64,000 nucleotides of DNA from CAIKMD01 sp963729935 (GTDB lineage: Bacteria > Pseudomonadota > Alphaproteobacteria > ATCC43930 > CGMCC-115725): contig CAVSPW010000010.1 of NCBI GenBank assembly GCA_963729935.1, positions 124,001 through 188,000 of the forward strand, in the 5' to 3' direction. The translations under genes and the position numbers were made by a program. Below, piece by piece: positions 27,868 through 36,396 of this stretch; positions within the stretch are counted from its first letter, which is position 1; every line of letters starts with the position of its first letter. The notes below the pieces were generated by a model. The model saw only the letters and a list, made by a program, of their open reading frames with translations, did not search any database and had not been told where the DNA came from.

Positions 27868-28030
27868 TCGCGCGGGTCCAGCCCGCGCGGGCTACCTTTC
27901 TCGGCACCGAAAATCGCCGGCCTGCGCCGCGCGTCTTCCTCGCCCCGGGACTCCAACCAGGGCAAAACTTGCGCGACCAAGCTGCCGAGCGACCGGCAGC
28001 GCTTCATCCCCGGCTGAAAGATACGCTGAC

Positions 28031-28056
28031 AAAAAAAGGCCCCGCGCGGGGGGCGT
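28031..28056 (-). terminator. intrinsic terminator, minus strand
   Basis: Read on the minus strand, a GC hairpin (GCCCC ... GGGGC around CCGCGC) is followed directly by CTTTTTTT. It lies about 230 bases after the zorC stop and is the first strong terminator for that operon. Confidence 0.65.
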
Positions 28057-28287
28057 GCAGGGCCGCAATAGGGAGGAATGTGTCGCGCTCGGGGGAACGC
28101 GACGCGTTTTTATCGCAGGTTCTGCCGTACCGCTTCTTGATCCAAATCAACCTCGCGCATCCGGCATGGGCCGCAATCCCTGTGGCCCGAGGATCAAGGC
28201 GCTCGGCGAAAGTCGAAACTCGGAGCGCAAAACGGACTCGATCCGCGCCAGGGCCTTCCGCTTGGAGGCAAGGCGCCTTTCCCCGCT

Positions 28288-29667
28288 TCACGCCATCTTG
28301 GCGCGCGCCTCCCCGATCGCGACGCCGGCGTGGCGCGCGATGAAGTCGTGCAGCCGCTCCTGCCATTCATCGGCCTCGTCGCAGCTATAGCCCGAGCAGA
28401 AATCGGCGCCGCTCGCGAGCCCGGCCGGCAGATAATATTCATTGGCGCGGTGATGGATGCGCGGCGCCAGCTCGCTCCCCGGCAGCCAGAGATGCTCGCG
28501 ATTCGAATGGCTGGTCTCGACGATGGTCACGCCGCCGATCTTGAGAATGAGCGCGGCGTGATCCGGCTTCGCGCCCACGAGCCGGCCATGGCCCAGTTTC
28601 TCGATGCCCAGCCCGGCGATGCACGGCTCGCCGCCGATCAGCAGGGCGTCGTCGATGCGATCGCGATAGGAGAGCCAGAATTGGCGCCGCAGGCGCAGCT
28701 GCTCGGGCTCGTCGCGCCGCGCCTTGCCCGCGATCTGGAAGAAGCCGTCGATCGTCGTCTCGGTGAGCCAGCTTCGCATGATCTGCGCCGCCGGCGGCCG
28801 CATCAGGTCCCATAGCGCGGTCTTCATCCGCGCATCGTCGTAATGCTTCAACAAGAAGGCGGTGATCTGCCGCTTGACCGCTTCGGGCGGCGCCGCCTTC
28901 TGCCACGGCAGGAGCAGCGCCTCGGCGAGCTTCAGGCCGACCGCGCGCGCGCGGCCCGACATCGCGGCCGCCGCGTGGGGACGGAAACCATCTTCATGCA
29001 TCGAGAGCGCGATAAGCCGCGCGGCGAGGCCGGGACGCCGGTCGAGTTGTCTTTCCACATCCTCGGCCGCCGCGCCCAGCGCTTCGAGCATCAGGCCGCC
29101 GATTGCGACGCGCCCGCTCAAGCGCAGCCGCGCGCAGAAGGCGGCCTCGGTTTCCTCGCCGGCAAGAAACGCGTCGGCGAGATTGCCGGCCCCGCGCCGC
29201 CAGGAAAAGATGTCGAAGGCTTCGGCCAATTCCGGCCAGGGCGGCAGCAGCCGCGGCGCGCGCGTCGCGAGCCACTCGCCGACGATGCGGATGCTCGGCA
29301 GCCGCGGATCGAAGGAAGCGGCCCAGGCGGCGGCGATGCGGCAGGCCTGGATACGGCGCCAGGGCTTGTCCACCCAGGCGAGATAGGCGCGCAGAAACGC
29401 CTCCTGTTCGGCGGGCGGCTCGGGCCGGTCCCACAGAACCCAGGCGATGTCGAGACGGTCGCCGGTGCCGATCTTCGACCATTCGAAGCCGGCGAGCCGC
29501 AGCCGCTGCACCAGCGCCGCCAATTCGCGCGCGGAGCGCCGCTGCCGGCCGAACTCGCCGTGGCGCTCGATCAGAAGCTTCGCAAGCGGTCCGAGCATCG
29601 CCTTGGGCGCGGTGAAGGGCAGGGTCAGCCCGCCGCGAAGGGAATCGGCAAGCCTATCGCGCAGCAT
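28288..29667 (-). CDS. zorC: Zorya-like ZorC (EH-signature domain protein)
   Basis: A 459-residue soluble protein, last gene of a three-gene operon whose first two products match ZorA and ZorB. The whole chain is helical and rich in Trp, Arg and Leu. The C-terminal part looks like an EH-signature domain: RLRRQFWLSYRDRIDDALLI, VGAKPDHAALILKIGGVTIVE with Glu384, then HSNREHLWLPG, HH at 405-406, and DEWQERLHDFIARH. In characterised type I Zorya, ZorC binds DNA and works with the ZorD helicase-nuclease. The start codon overlaps the zorB stop by one base (TGATG). No zorD or zorE follows; the next minus-strand gene is an unrelated secreted protein. Identification is by pattern and context, not alignment. 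Confidence 0.75.
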   Translation of the reverse strand: MLRDRLADSLRGGLTLPFTAPKAMLGPLAKLLIERHGEFGRQRRSARELAALVQRLRLAGFEWSKIGTGDRLDIAWVLWDRPEPPAEQEAFLRAYLAWVDKPWRRIQACRIAAAWAASFDPRLPSIRIVGEWLATRAPRLLPPWPELAEAFDIFSWRRGAGNLADAFLAGEETEAAFCARLRLSGRVAIGGLMLEALGAAAEDVERQLDRRPGLAARLIALSMHEDGFRPHAAAAMSGRARAVGLKLAEALLLPWQKAAPPEAVKRQITAFLLKHYDDARMKTALWDLMRPPAAQIMRSWLTETTIDGFFQIAGKARRDEPEQLRLRRQFWLSYRDRIDDALLIGGEPCIAGLGIEKLGHGRLVGAKPDHAALILKIGGVTIVETSHSNREHLWLPGSELAPRIHHRANEYYLPAGLASGADFCSGYSCDEADEWQERLHDFIARHAGVAIGEARAKMA

Positions 29668-30452
29668 CAGCGTGTCCTCGCTTTGTCGACTTGATTGATC
29701 ATGTCGTCGATCTCGTGCGTCTCGGATGCCGCCATGATGAAGCGCAGCTCGATGCGGCGATTGCGCTGCATGCCCGCGGCGCTTTTGGAATCATCGACCG
29801 GGCGGGTGGCGCCGTAGCCGCTGACGCCGATCAGCCGCTCGCCGCGATCGTTGGCAAGCCTCGCCAGCGCCGGATCGGCCTCGACCAGCCGCTTGAAGGT
29901 CTCCGAGGCGCGCGCCGCCGAGAGATCCCAATTGTTCTTGAAGCGCGAGGTCCGGATCGGCATCGCATCGCTATGGCCTTCGATATAGACCGCGTCGAGC
30001 CGGCCCTTGTGCTTGCCCGCGCATTGCGGCAGCGCGCGCGAATCCGCGGCGACCGCATAGCACGGCAGCACCAGATCGAGCGCGTTCGCGAGGAGTTTCA
30101 GTTTCGGCAGCGCATCGGGATAGGCCTCGGCCGCGCCCTGCGGGAAGAGAATGTCGCCGCCCAGCTGCAAGGTGCCGTTCTCCTCGTCGATCGTGACCGG
30201 CAGCACCCCCTGGAGGATGCGCGCCACGTCGTGCAGCATCTCGCGGCGCGCGAGCTCGGTTTCGCTGTGCGCGCTCGCGCCGGAGGTTATCCGGCGTTCG
30301 GCCTGGTGCAGATTCATCGCGAAGCCAACCAGCATGATGATGAAGACGAAGATGAGACCGAGCATCAGATCGGTCATGGAAGCGAAATAATCGCCGCCCT
30401 CGCCGCCCGCGCGAATCCCCCGCCGCCCCGCCATGGCCGCCGCGCGGCGCAT
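29667..30452 (-). CDS. zorB: Zorya-like ZorB (OmpA/MotB-type stator subunit)
   Basis: A 261-residue protein starting at the ATG complementary to 30450-30452, one base after the zorA stop. A second ATG six codons on is possible. After a short basic N-terminus comes one membrane helix, MTDLMLGLIFVFIIMLVGFA, with an Asp at the position of the proton-carrying Asp of MotB. The periplasmic part is an OmpA-like peptidoglycan-binding domain: LGGDILFPQGAAEAYPDALP, VYIEGHSDAMPI, NWDLSAARASETFKRLV and GYGATRPVDD, ending QRNRRIELRF. This is the ZorB layout, the cell-wall-anchored half of the proton-driven ZorAB complex. Both neighbours overlap or abut it, so the three genes are translated as a unit. Confidence 0.85.
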   Translation of the reverse strand: MRRAAAMAGRRGIRAGGEGGDYFASMTDLMLGLIFVFIIMLVGFAMNLHQAERRITSGASAHSETELARREMLHDVARILQGVLPVTIDEENGTLQLGGDILFPQGAAEAYPDALPKLKLLANALDLVLPCYAVAADSRALPQCAGKHKGRLDAVYIEGHSDAMPIRTSRFKNNWDLSAARASETFKRLVEADPALARLANDRGERLIGVSGYGATRPVDDSKSAAGMQRNRRIELRFIMAASETHEIDDMINQVDKARTR

Positions 30453-30453
30453 A

Positions 30454-32238
30454 TCAGGCCGCCTTCTTCTTCGCGTCGACCACGAGCATCTCGGCGACCT
30501 CGCGCAGCTCCTCGGTCCCGACCGAAAGCGCCTGCATGCCTTCGGCGAGGCTCGCATCGAGCTTGCCGACGAACTCCATCACCTCCTTGCCGAAGGCGCG
30601 CGTGCCGCCCTGGAGGCGCTCGAACACGGCTTCGAGATCGTCATCCACCTTCTCGAAGCGGTTGCGGTAATTGTCCCACACGGTGGACGCCCTCTCGGAA
30701 AGCATCGCCGCCGCCTTGGCCATTTCCGCCATGTCGCGCTGCGCCCCGGTGATGCGCTCGGCGACTTGGCGAAGCTCGCCCGCGACCTGGCGCGATTGCT
30801 CGACCGAGGCCACGACCGGCGCGGCCGATTCCATCCAGCGCGCCGCGCTGTCGTCGAGAGCGCTTTTGGCGCCGCCGAGCGAAGCCACGATCTCCTGCAT
30901 GGAGGAGGATTGGTCGCGCAAGCCCGCATTGAACTGGTCGAAGCCGCCGAGCACGCCCGAGAGGCGCTGGGCCAAAGCATTCGACGTCGCCACCAGCGCC
31001 TGCGTCGCCTGCGCCACGCCGCGCGCGACTTCCTCGCCGACGCCTTTCACGGAATCCGTCATGCCGCGCGTCGCCTTGTCGGCGGCGCCGGCGAACATCG
31101 CCTCGCTGCGCGCGAAGGTCTCGCCCAGCGCGTCGATCCGCTCCGCCATCTTGTCGACGCGGCCTTCGACGTTCTCCCCGAGCGTCGACGAGGCGCCGAC
31201 GAGGCGCGCGGCGGCAAGGCTGAGCTGATCGGCGAAGGCCTGGCCGGAATTGCCGATGTGATTCTGCATCTGCGCGATCGCCTCGCCGATGGTGGCGAGC
31301 TTGCCGGCGAGCTGTTTCATCTCCGCGCCGGCGGTGCCGCGCATTTCGGCGAGGAACTCGCCGAGCACGCGCTGCAAGCCTTCATGCGCCGCCGTCTCCG
31401 CCTCTATGGCGGGCACGGGCGCGGGCACAGGCGCCGCGTCGGGCACGGCCCGCGACGGGCTCGCGGCCAGGCTCGCGCCGATCTTGTCGAGCTGCGCCAA
31501 TTGCGCGTGCGTCACCGCCAGCTGGTCATAGGCCAGGGATTCGGTGAAGATCGGCGCCATGTTGCGCTCGATATCGGCGGCGAGCGCATGCGCCGCGCCT
31601 TCGATTCCGTAGGTCATGCTGCGCGCGGCGACCGAGAGCATCAGCGAGCAGCCGAGACCGGCGATCGAGGTCATGAATTTGAACGAGGCGGCGCTGAGCA
31701 GACCGTTCAAGGCTTCCTTGGCCACCGCGACGTCCGAGGACGAGACCCCGGCGGCGGCGAATTTCAAGGCCGCGACCAGGCCGATGAAGGTGAAGAGCAG
31801 GCCGATGCCGACGAAATACCCATGCACGGCGGCGAAGAAGCGCACCGGGAAAGCGGTGGCTTCGATCGCCTGCAGGCCGAGATACTCGTCCGGCCGGCGC
31901 GTGTAGAGCACGCGGTCATCGGTCTTCTTGAGGCATTCGCGGTAGTCGATCCAGGCCGAGGCGAAGATCGAGTTCAAGAGCGCGACGTCGATGCGCCGGA
32001 AATTGCGCGTGAAATCGGAGCCGGTGCCGAGCCGCCGCACGGAACGGCGCAGCCGCGCGATCCGGATCCAGGCGGTCGTGCCCCAGGCGACGAGAACCGC
32101 CAGCAACACGAGCGCGACGCTGACGATCGCCAGCGACAGGCGCAGCGGCATATGACCGTCGCTGAAATGATCGAGGAAAGCCGTGATATCGGGATCGAGC
32201 CGGTCGACGGCGGTGGCGAGAGCGATGAAGAAATCCAT
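30454..32238 (-). CDS. zorA: Zorya-like ZorA (MotA/ExbB-type channel with long cytoplasmic tail)
   Basis: A 594-residue membrane protein. Hydrophobic helices lie at about residues 35-58 (LSLAIVSVALVLLAVLVAWG), 136-160 (VHGYFVGIGLLFTFIGLVAA) and 183-207 (FKFMTSIAGLGCSLMLSVAA). The last two with GLLSAASFKF between them resemble a MotA/TolQ/ExbB proton channel. Residues about 245-594 form a long alanine-rich coiled-coil tail, the feature that separates ZorA from flagellar MotA. In Zorya this tail projects into the cytoplasm and is needed for anti-phage signalling. The gene heads the zorABC operon; only a weak GGACC stretch precedes the ATG. No flagellar or Ton/Tol genes are nearby, which argues against those alternatives. 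Confidence 0.82.
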   Translation of the reverse strand: MDFFIALATAVDRLDPDITAFLDHFSDGHMPLRLSLAIVSVALVLLAVLVAWGTTAWIRIARLRRSVRRLGTGSDFTRNFRRIDVALLNSIFASAWIDYRECLKKTDDRVLYTRRPDEYLGLQAIEATAFPVRFFAAVHGYFVGIGLLFTFIGLVAALKFAAAGVSSSDVAVAKEALNGLLSAASFKFMTSIAGLGCSLMLSVAARSMTYGIEGAAHALAADIERNMAPIFTESLAYDQLAVTHAQLAQLDKIGASLAASPSRAVPDAAPVPAPVPAIEAETAAHEGLQRVLGEFLAEMRGTAGAEMKQLAGKLATIGEAIAQMQNHIGNSGQAFADQLSLAAARLVGASSTLGENVEGRVDKMAERIDALGETFARSEAMFAGAADKATRGMTDSVKGVGEEVARGVAQATQALVATSNALAQRLSGVLGGFDQFNAGLRDQSSSMQEIVASLGGAKSALDDSAARWMESAAPVVASVEQSRQVAGELRQVAERITGAQRDMAEMAKAAAMLSERASTVWDNYRNRFEKVDDDLEAVFERLQGGTRAFGKEVMEFVGKLDASLAEGMQALSVGTEELREVAEMLVVDAKKKAA

Positions 32239-32611
32239 GAAGGGTCCGTTGCGCCGATATTGCGGGAAAGGGGAAGCGGATCAGAAGTGCTGCATCTCAA
32301 CCACGGTTTCGAGAGGCGGGAGCCGGAAATCCGGCTTGGGGCCTCTCGCACCGTCGCAAGATGCGGGCCAGAAGCGCCGGCGCCCCGCTTCGCCGCATGA
32401 AATCGGCCGAAATGGTGCGGCGGCGGGCCGTGGCGAACGCCGCGCGCATCGGCAGAATGATCCAAGACGCCCGCCGGGAGGCGGCAGATTTTGCCCGGTT
32501 GCGCTCTTTTATCGCGAGGCGCTTCCCCGCGACGCGAGCGGCGCTCTGTCTTTGCACCGCACGAGATGCACCGCTAGATTGCGAATCAAAGTCTCGAAGG
32601 GGGAGGTTTCG
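32239..32611. other. intergenic region between divergent zorA and an ABC operon
   Basis: 373 bases carrying the divergent promoters by necessity, but I see no clear -35/-10 pair, operator or gene. The stretch has high GC and its open frames look like noise. Confidence 0.4.
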
Positions 32612-33583
32612 ATGCGGTTGAAGATCGCCATCGCCGTCATGGCGGGAATATCCGTGGCAAGCGCGGCGAGCGCACAGGAACGGAGCTGGCGCCATTCCAT
32701 GGTGACGGCCAAGAGCGACGCCGGCATCGTCATGATGGTCACCAAGGGCTTCGCCAAAAAGCAGGGGCTGAAGCTCGACATCACCCAGGTCCAGAGCGAC
32801 ACAATCGAATTGAAGGCGCTGCTCGCCGGCGAGCTCGATACTTTCGAGGGCGGCCCGGGCGGCGCGATGATCGCCGCCTCGCGCGGCGCCGACATCAAGA
32901 TTCTCGGCTGCCAATGGCCGGGCCTGCCGCATGGCATCTTCGTGCGCGGCGACATCAACTCGGTGAAGGACCTCAAGGGCAAGACGGTCGCCATCTCGCA
33001 GCCGGGCGCCATGCCCGACGAGTTGGTGCACGCGCTCCTCGCCAAGGACGGCGTGCCGGCCGACGCGGTCACCTTCGCCAATCTCGGCGGCGACAACGAC
33101 CGCTACAAGGCGCTGGTCGCCGGCGTCGCCGATGCAGCGGTGATCTCGGGCGAGTACACGCCGATCGCGCAAAAGTCGGGCATCCGGATGCTGGTCGCGG
33201 GACGCGACGTTCTGCCCGATTACATGCGCATCTGCATCATGACCACGGGCGCGGAGCTGAAAGCGCGCCATGACGATGTCGTGCGGTTCCTTGCCGCCGA
33301 GATGGCGGCGCTCCATTACGCGCTCGCCCATCGCGACGAGACCATCGCGCTGACGCGCGAGATCACGGGCATCAAGGCCGACGATCCGCGCCCGGCCTAT
33401 ATCTTCGACGACGCGGCGCGCACCCACGCGGTCGATCCCGATATCAATCTGCCGATCGACAAGCTCAATTGGATGCAGGAGCAGCAGGTGAAGGAAGGCA
33501 ATCAGCCTCATCCCGCCGACCTCGCCAAGGTCGCGGATCCCGAACCGCGTCAGGAGGCGCTGAAGCGCGTCATCGCGAACTAG
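32612..33583 (+). CDS. ABC transporter substrate-binding protein (NMT1/THI5-like)
   Basis: A 323-residue periplasmic protein with GGGGAGG before the ATG and a signal peptide at residues 1-22 (IAIAVMAGISVASAASA). The mature chain has the two-lobe NMT1/TauA pattern: DAGIVMMVTKGFAKKQGLKLDI, LLAGELDTFEGGPGGAMI, VKDLKGKTVAISQPGAMPDEL and KALVAGVADAAVISGEY. It is followed by an ATPase and a permease on the same strand, forming a complete importer. The ligand is not evident; the opposing M24/creatinase-like genes and a nearby Rieske oxygenase would fit a small nitrogenous or aromatic compound, but that is inference. Confidence 0.88.
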   Translation: MRLKIAIAVMAGISVASAASAQERSWRHSMVTAKSDAGIVMMVTKGFAKKQGLKLDITQVQSDTIELKALLAGELDTFEGGPGGAMIAASRGADIKILGCQWPGLPHGIFVRGDINSVKDLKGKTVAISQPGAMPDELVHALLAKDGVPADAVTFANLGGDNDRYKALVAGVADAAVISGEYTPIAQKSGIRMLVAGRDVLPDYMRICIMTTGAELKARHDDVVRFLAAEMAALHYALAHRDETIALTREITGIKADDPRPAYIFDDAARTHAVDPDINLPIDKLNWMQEQQVKEGNQPHPADLAKVADPEPRQEALKRVIAN

Positions 33584-33645
33584 GCGCGAACGGCTCGTGC
33601 GCAGCATCCGAACATCGACCGCCGGCGTTCGCCCCGGCTCGCCGC

Positions 33646-34428
33646 ATGGGTGAAGTCAACCTCATCGAGGTCTCCAAGCGTTTCACGCTCAAGACCGAGG
33701 CCGGGCTTCAGCACGTCCGCGCGCTCGACCGCGTCAGCTTCGGCGTGCGCGACGGCGAGATCGTCGTGCTGATCGGACCCTCGGGCTGCGGCAAGACGAC
33801 GGCGCTTCGGATCGCGATGGGCCTCGATCAGGCCAGCGCCGGGCGCGTCACGGTCGACGGGCGCGAGGTCAAGGGATGCGGCCATGACCGCGGCATGGTG
33901 TTCCAGCATGCCGAGCTCTTGCCCTGGCTCACCGCGGTCGAGAACGTGATGTTCGGGCTCGAGATGAAAGGCGTGCGCGGCGCCGCGCTCGACGACACCG
34001 CGATGCGCTATCTCGATCTCGTCGGACTGCGCGATTCCGCGCGCCGCCGGCCGCACCAGCTTTCGGGCGGGATGAAGCAACGCGTTGGCATCGCCCGCGC
34101 GCTTGCGATCGATCCCAAGGTTCTGCTGATGGACGAGCCCTTCGGCGCGCTCGACGCGCAGACGCGCGAGGCGATGCAGGCCGAGCTCCTCGAGATCCAC
34201 GCGCGCACGCGCAAGACCATTCTCTTCGTCACGCATGATCTCGACGAGGCCGCGCTGCTGGCCGACCGCGTCGTCATCATGCGCGCCGGGCGCGTGCAGG
34301 AGGTCATGACCGTGAAGCTGCCGCGGCCGCGCGGCGATCTCGGCGCCATCCGCGGCACGCCCGAATTCGCCGAGACCCGCTATCATATCTGGCAGGCGCT
34401 CCACGCCCCGCAAGCGGCGCTGCACTGA
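33646..34428 (+). CDS. ABC transporter ATP-binding protein (SsuB/TauB-like)
   Basis: A 260-residue ATPase. Walker A GPSGCGKTT (about residues 43-51), Q-loop in MVFQHAELLPWL, ABC signature LSGGMKQRVGIARAL, Walker B VLLMDEPFGALD and the switch histidine in FVTHDLDEA are all intact. The pattern PFGALDAQTREAMQAEL is typical of the nitrate/sulfonate/taurine ATPase branch. Lies 62 bases after the binding-protein gene and 15 bases before the permease gene. Confidence 0.92.
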   Translation: MGEVNLIEVSKRFTLKTEAGLQHVRALDRVSFGVRDGEIVVLIGPSGCGKTTALRIAMGLDQASAGRVTVDGREVKGCGHDRGMVFQHAELLPWLTAVENVMFGLEMKGVRGAALDDTAMRYLDLVGLRDSARRRPHQLSGGMKQRVGIARALAIDPKVLLMDEPFGALDAQTREAMQAELLEIHARTRKTILFVTHDLDEAALLADRVVIMRAGRVQEVMTVKLPRPRGDLGAIRGTPEFAETRYHIWQALHAPQAALH

Positions 34429-34443
34429 GGAGCCGGACGCGCC

Positions 34444-35286
34444 ATGACGGATGAAGCACAGCGCGGCATGGCCGCTTCGGCCGAGGCCGAAGCGGAGGCC
34501 AACCGCGCCCAGCGCCGCGCGCTGCTGCCGCGCTGGGCGATCACGACGCTCTCGGTCGCGCTCTTTCTCGGCCTGTGGGAAGTCTTCGGCCGCGGCATCA
34601 ATCCGGTCTTCGGGTCTTATCCCAGCGCGATCGCGATCGCCTTCGCCGATCTCGCGCGCTCGGGCAAGCTCTGGGTCGCGCTGGCGCAAAGCCTGCAGCC
34701 GTTCGTGCTCGGCTATGCGCTCGCGATCGTCGCGGGGATCCCGATCGGCCTCGTGATCGGACGGTTTCGCACCGCCGAGGCGGCGTTCGGCATCTATGTC
34801 ACCGCCGGCTATGCGATGCCGCTCGTCGCTCTGGTGCCCTTGCTGATCCTCTGGCTCGGCCTCGGATTCGCCGTGAAGGTCGCGGTCGTCTTTTTGATGT
34901 CGGTCTTTCCGATCTGCATCAACACCTGGGCCGGCGTCAACGCCGTGCCGGTGAGCCTGATCGAGGTCGGCAAATCCTTCGTCGCCTCCGACGCGACCAT
35001 TCTGCGGCGCATCATCCTGCCCGCCACCCTGCCCTACATCATGGCCGGAATCCGCCTCGCCGTGGGCCGAGCGGTCGTCGCCATGATCATCGCCGAGTTC
35101 TTCACCGCCATCACCGGGCTCGGCGGCATCATCATCCAGTCGGCCAACAATTTCGACACCGCGACCATGTTCGTGCCGGTCGTGATCCTGATGATGCTGG
35201 CGATCGGGCTGAACGCGTTCATTCTCTGGGCCGAGCGCCGCATCGCGCCGTGGCAGGCGGAGATCGCCGGCCGCGATCGCGAATAA
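34444..35286 (+). CDS. ABC transporter permease (SsuC/TauC-like)
   Basis: A 280-residue inner-membrane permease with about six helices (for example ITTLSVALFLGLWEVFG, YVTAGYAMPLVALVPLLILW, MFVPVVILMMLAIGLNAFI). The EAA coupling loop reads EVGKSFVASDATILRRIILPATLP. The polar N-terminus (residues 1-30, rich in Ala and Glu) is unremarkable. It completes the importer begun at 32612. Its stop lies 61 bases from the stop of a convergent M24-like gene, with no clear terminator between. Confidence 0.9.
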   Translation: MTDEAQRGMAASAEAEAEANRAQRRALLPRWAITTLSVALFLGLWEVFGRGINPVFGSYPSAIAIAFADLARSGKLWVALAQSLQPFVLGYALAIVAGIPIGLVIGRFRTAEAAFGIYVTAGYAMPLVALVPLLILWLGLGFAVKVAVVFLMSVFPICINTWAGVNAVPVSLIEVGKSFVASDATILRRIILPATLPYIMAGIRLAVGRAVVAMIIAEFFTAITGLGGIIIQSANNFDTATMFVPVVILMMLAIGLNAFILWAERRIAPWQAEIAGRDRE

Positions 35287-35347
35287 GACGTGGCCCGGCC
35301 GTTGCTTCAGCGATGCGAAGCCAGCGGCCGAGGCCCGCTTCGAGGCA

Positions 35348-36394
35348 TCATACCGGTTCGCCCTGCCACAACGCGTCGCAGCCATTTTCCGTAACCGCGA
35401 CGAGCGCCGAGGCATAAGCCGTGTCGCTGCCCTCCGTGGCGCTGCTGGTCACGGCATAAACCGCGCCGGCTTCGAGCGGGTCGCCCGGCCCTTCCTCGAG
35501 CGAGAGGCCGATCGCGTTCGCCGCAACGCCGTCCGGCAGATGCGCCCCGCCCCGCGCGACGGCGAGAGCGGCGGCGAGCCCTTCCCGCGCCCGCGCGCGC
35601 GCCGCGCCGCGCCGGCGCGCGACGGTCACGTAACCCGACGCCCAATAGCCGTGGTTCTGCACGGCGATGCCGGCATTGGCGGGATCGAGCGCGCGCTCGT
35701 CGCTCGCCGCGTCGAGCGGCAGCGGCACGCCGCCGGGCGAAAGACTCGCCATGGCGCGCGCATCCTGCGCGCCCGCCGCGATGGCGGCGCGCTCCGCCGC
35801 CAGCGCAGCGCTGCGCACGCCGGTGCCCGCGCGCAGGCTCGCGGCAAAGGCGTCCGTCGCCGTCGCAAGAAGGCGCGCCGCGCCGCGCATCAGCTCGATT
35901 TCGCGCGGCGACTTGCGCCGCCGCATCGCGTCGAGCGCTTGATCGAGCGGCAGCAGCGCGCGCGGCGCCACGGCCCTGGCGATGCCGGCATAAAGCGCCT
36001 GCGGCAAAGCGCCGAAAGACCAGGTGGCCAGCGTATTGCCCTCGCCGACGAACTCGGCAACATTCTTCGGCGCGTTGCCGAGCGGCCGCACATCCTCGAC
36101 CCAGGTGAGGCGCTTCGCAATGTCCATCATCTTGGGCGTGCCGGGGGCAAGGATGCGCAGCTTCCCCTCGCGCGGCACGAGCGCCAGCGTTGCTCCGAGC
36201 TTGGGCGTAAAGCCCGTGACATAGGCCAGCGCGCCGTAATTCCCCGGATGGCCATGGATGGCGAGCGCCGCGGCGTCCGCTTGCGCCATCGCCGCGCGCA
36301 CGCGCTCGAGCCGCCCCTCATAGTCGGTGCGCGGCAACGCGCGCTCGTCCCAATCATAGGGGCCGGTGAGCAGTGTCGTTTCATAAAGCCGCAT
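35348..36394 (-). CDS. degenerate M24 (creatinase/aminopeptidase P-like) family protein
   Basis: A 348-residue protein started at the ATG complementary to 36392-36394, two bases after the stop of the M24 gene upstream. The N-terminal creatinase-type domain is recognisable (YEGRLERVRAAMAQADAAAL, HPGNYGALAYVTGF). The pita-bread domain is present in outline (RRRKSPREIELMRGAARLLATATDAF, VQNHGYWASGYVTV) but the Asp, His and Glu ligands of metallopeptidases are missing and the C-terminal half is short. It may be a non-catalytic partner of the preceding gene product. Very Ala/Arg-rich composition. The pair converges on the NMT1-type ABC transporter. Confidence 0.65.
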   Translation of the reverse strand: MRLYETTLLTGPYDWDERALPRTDYEGRLERVRAAMAQADAAALAIHGHPGNYGALAYVTGFTPKLGATLALVPREGKLRILAPGTPKMMDIAKRLTWVEDVRPLGNAPKNVAEFVGEGNTLATWSFGALPQALYAGIARAVAPRALLPLDQALDAMRRRKSPREIELMRGAARLLATATDAFAASLRAGTGVRSAALAAERAAIAAGAQDARAMASLSPGGVPLPLDAASDERALDPANAGIAVQNHGYWASGYVTVARRRGAARARAREGLAAALAVARGGAHLPDGVAANAIGLSLEEGPGDPLEAGAVYAVTSSATEGSDTAYASALVAVTENGCDALWQGEPV

Positions 36395-36396
36395 GA

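Larger units (their letters stand above)
27803..28287. other. 485-base intergenic region between the FNR-boxed gene and zorC
   Basis: It contains the FNR/FixK-type box (27854-27867), an intrinsic terminator for minus-strand transcription (28031-28056) and the second copy of an imperfect 20-base repeat (28080-28099). I see no gene. In particular there is no helicase or nuclease following zorC. Confidence 0.6.

Noticed and set aside
28078..28140. A 20-codon leader peptide after GGAGGA
   Set aside because: Good ribosome-like site but no downstream gene on that strand and no regulatory codon run.
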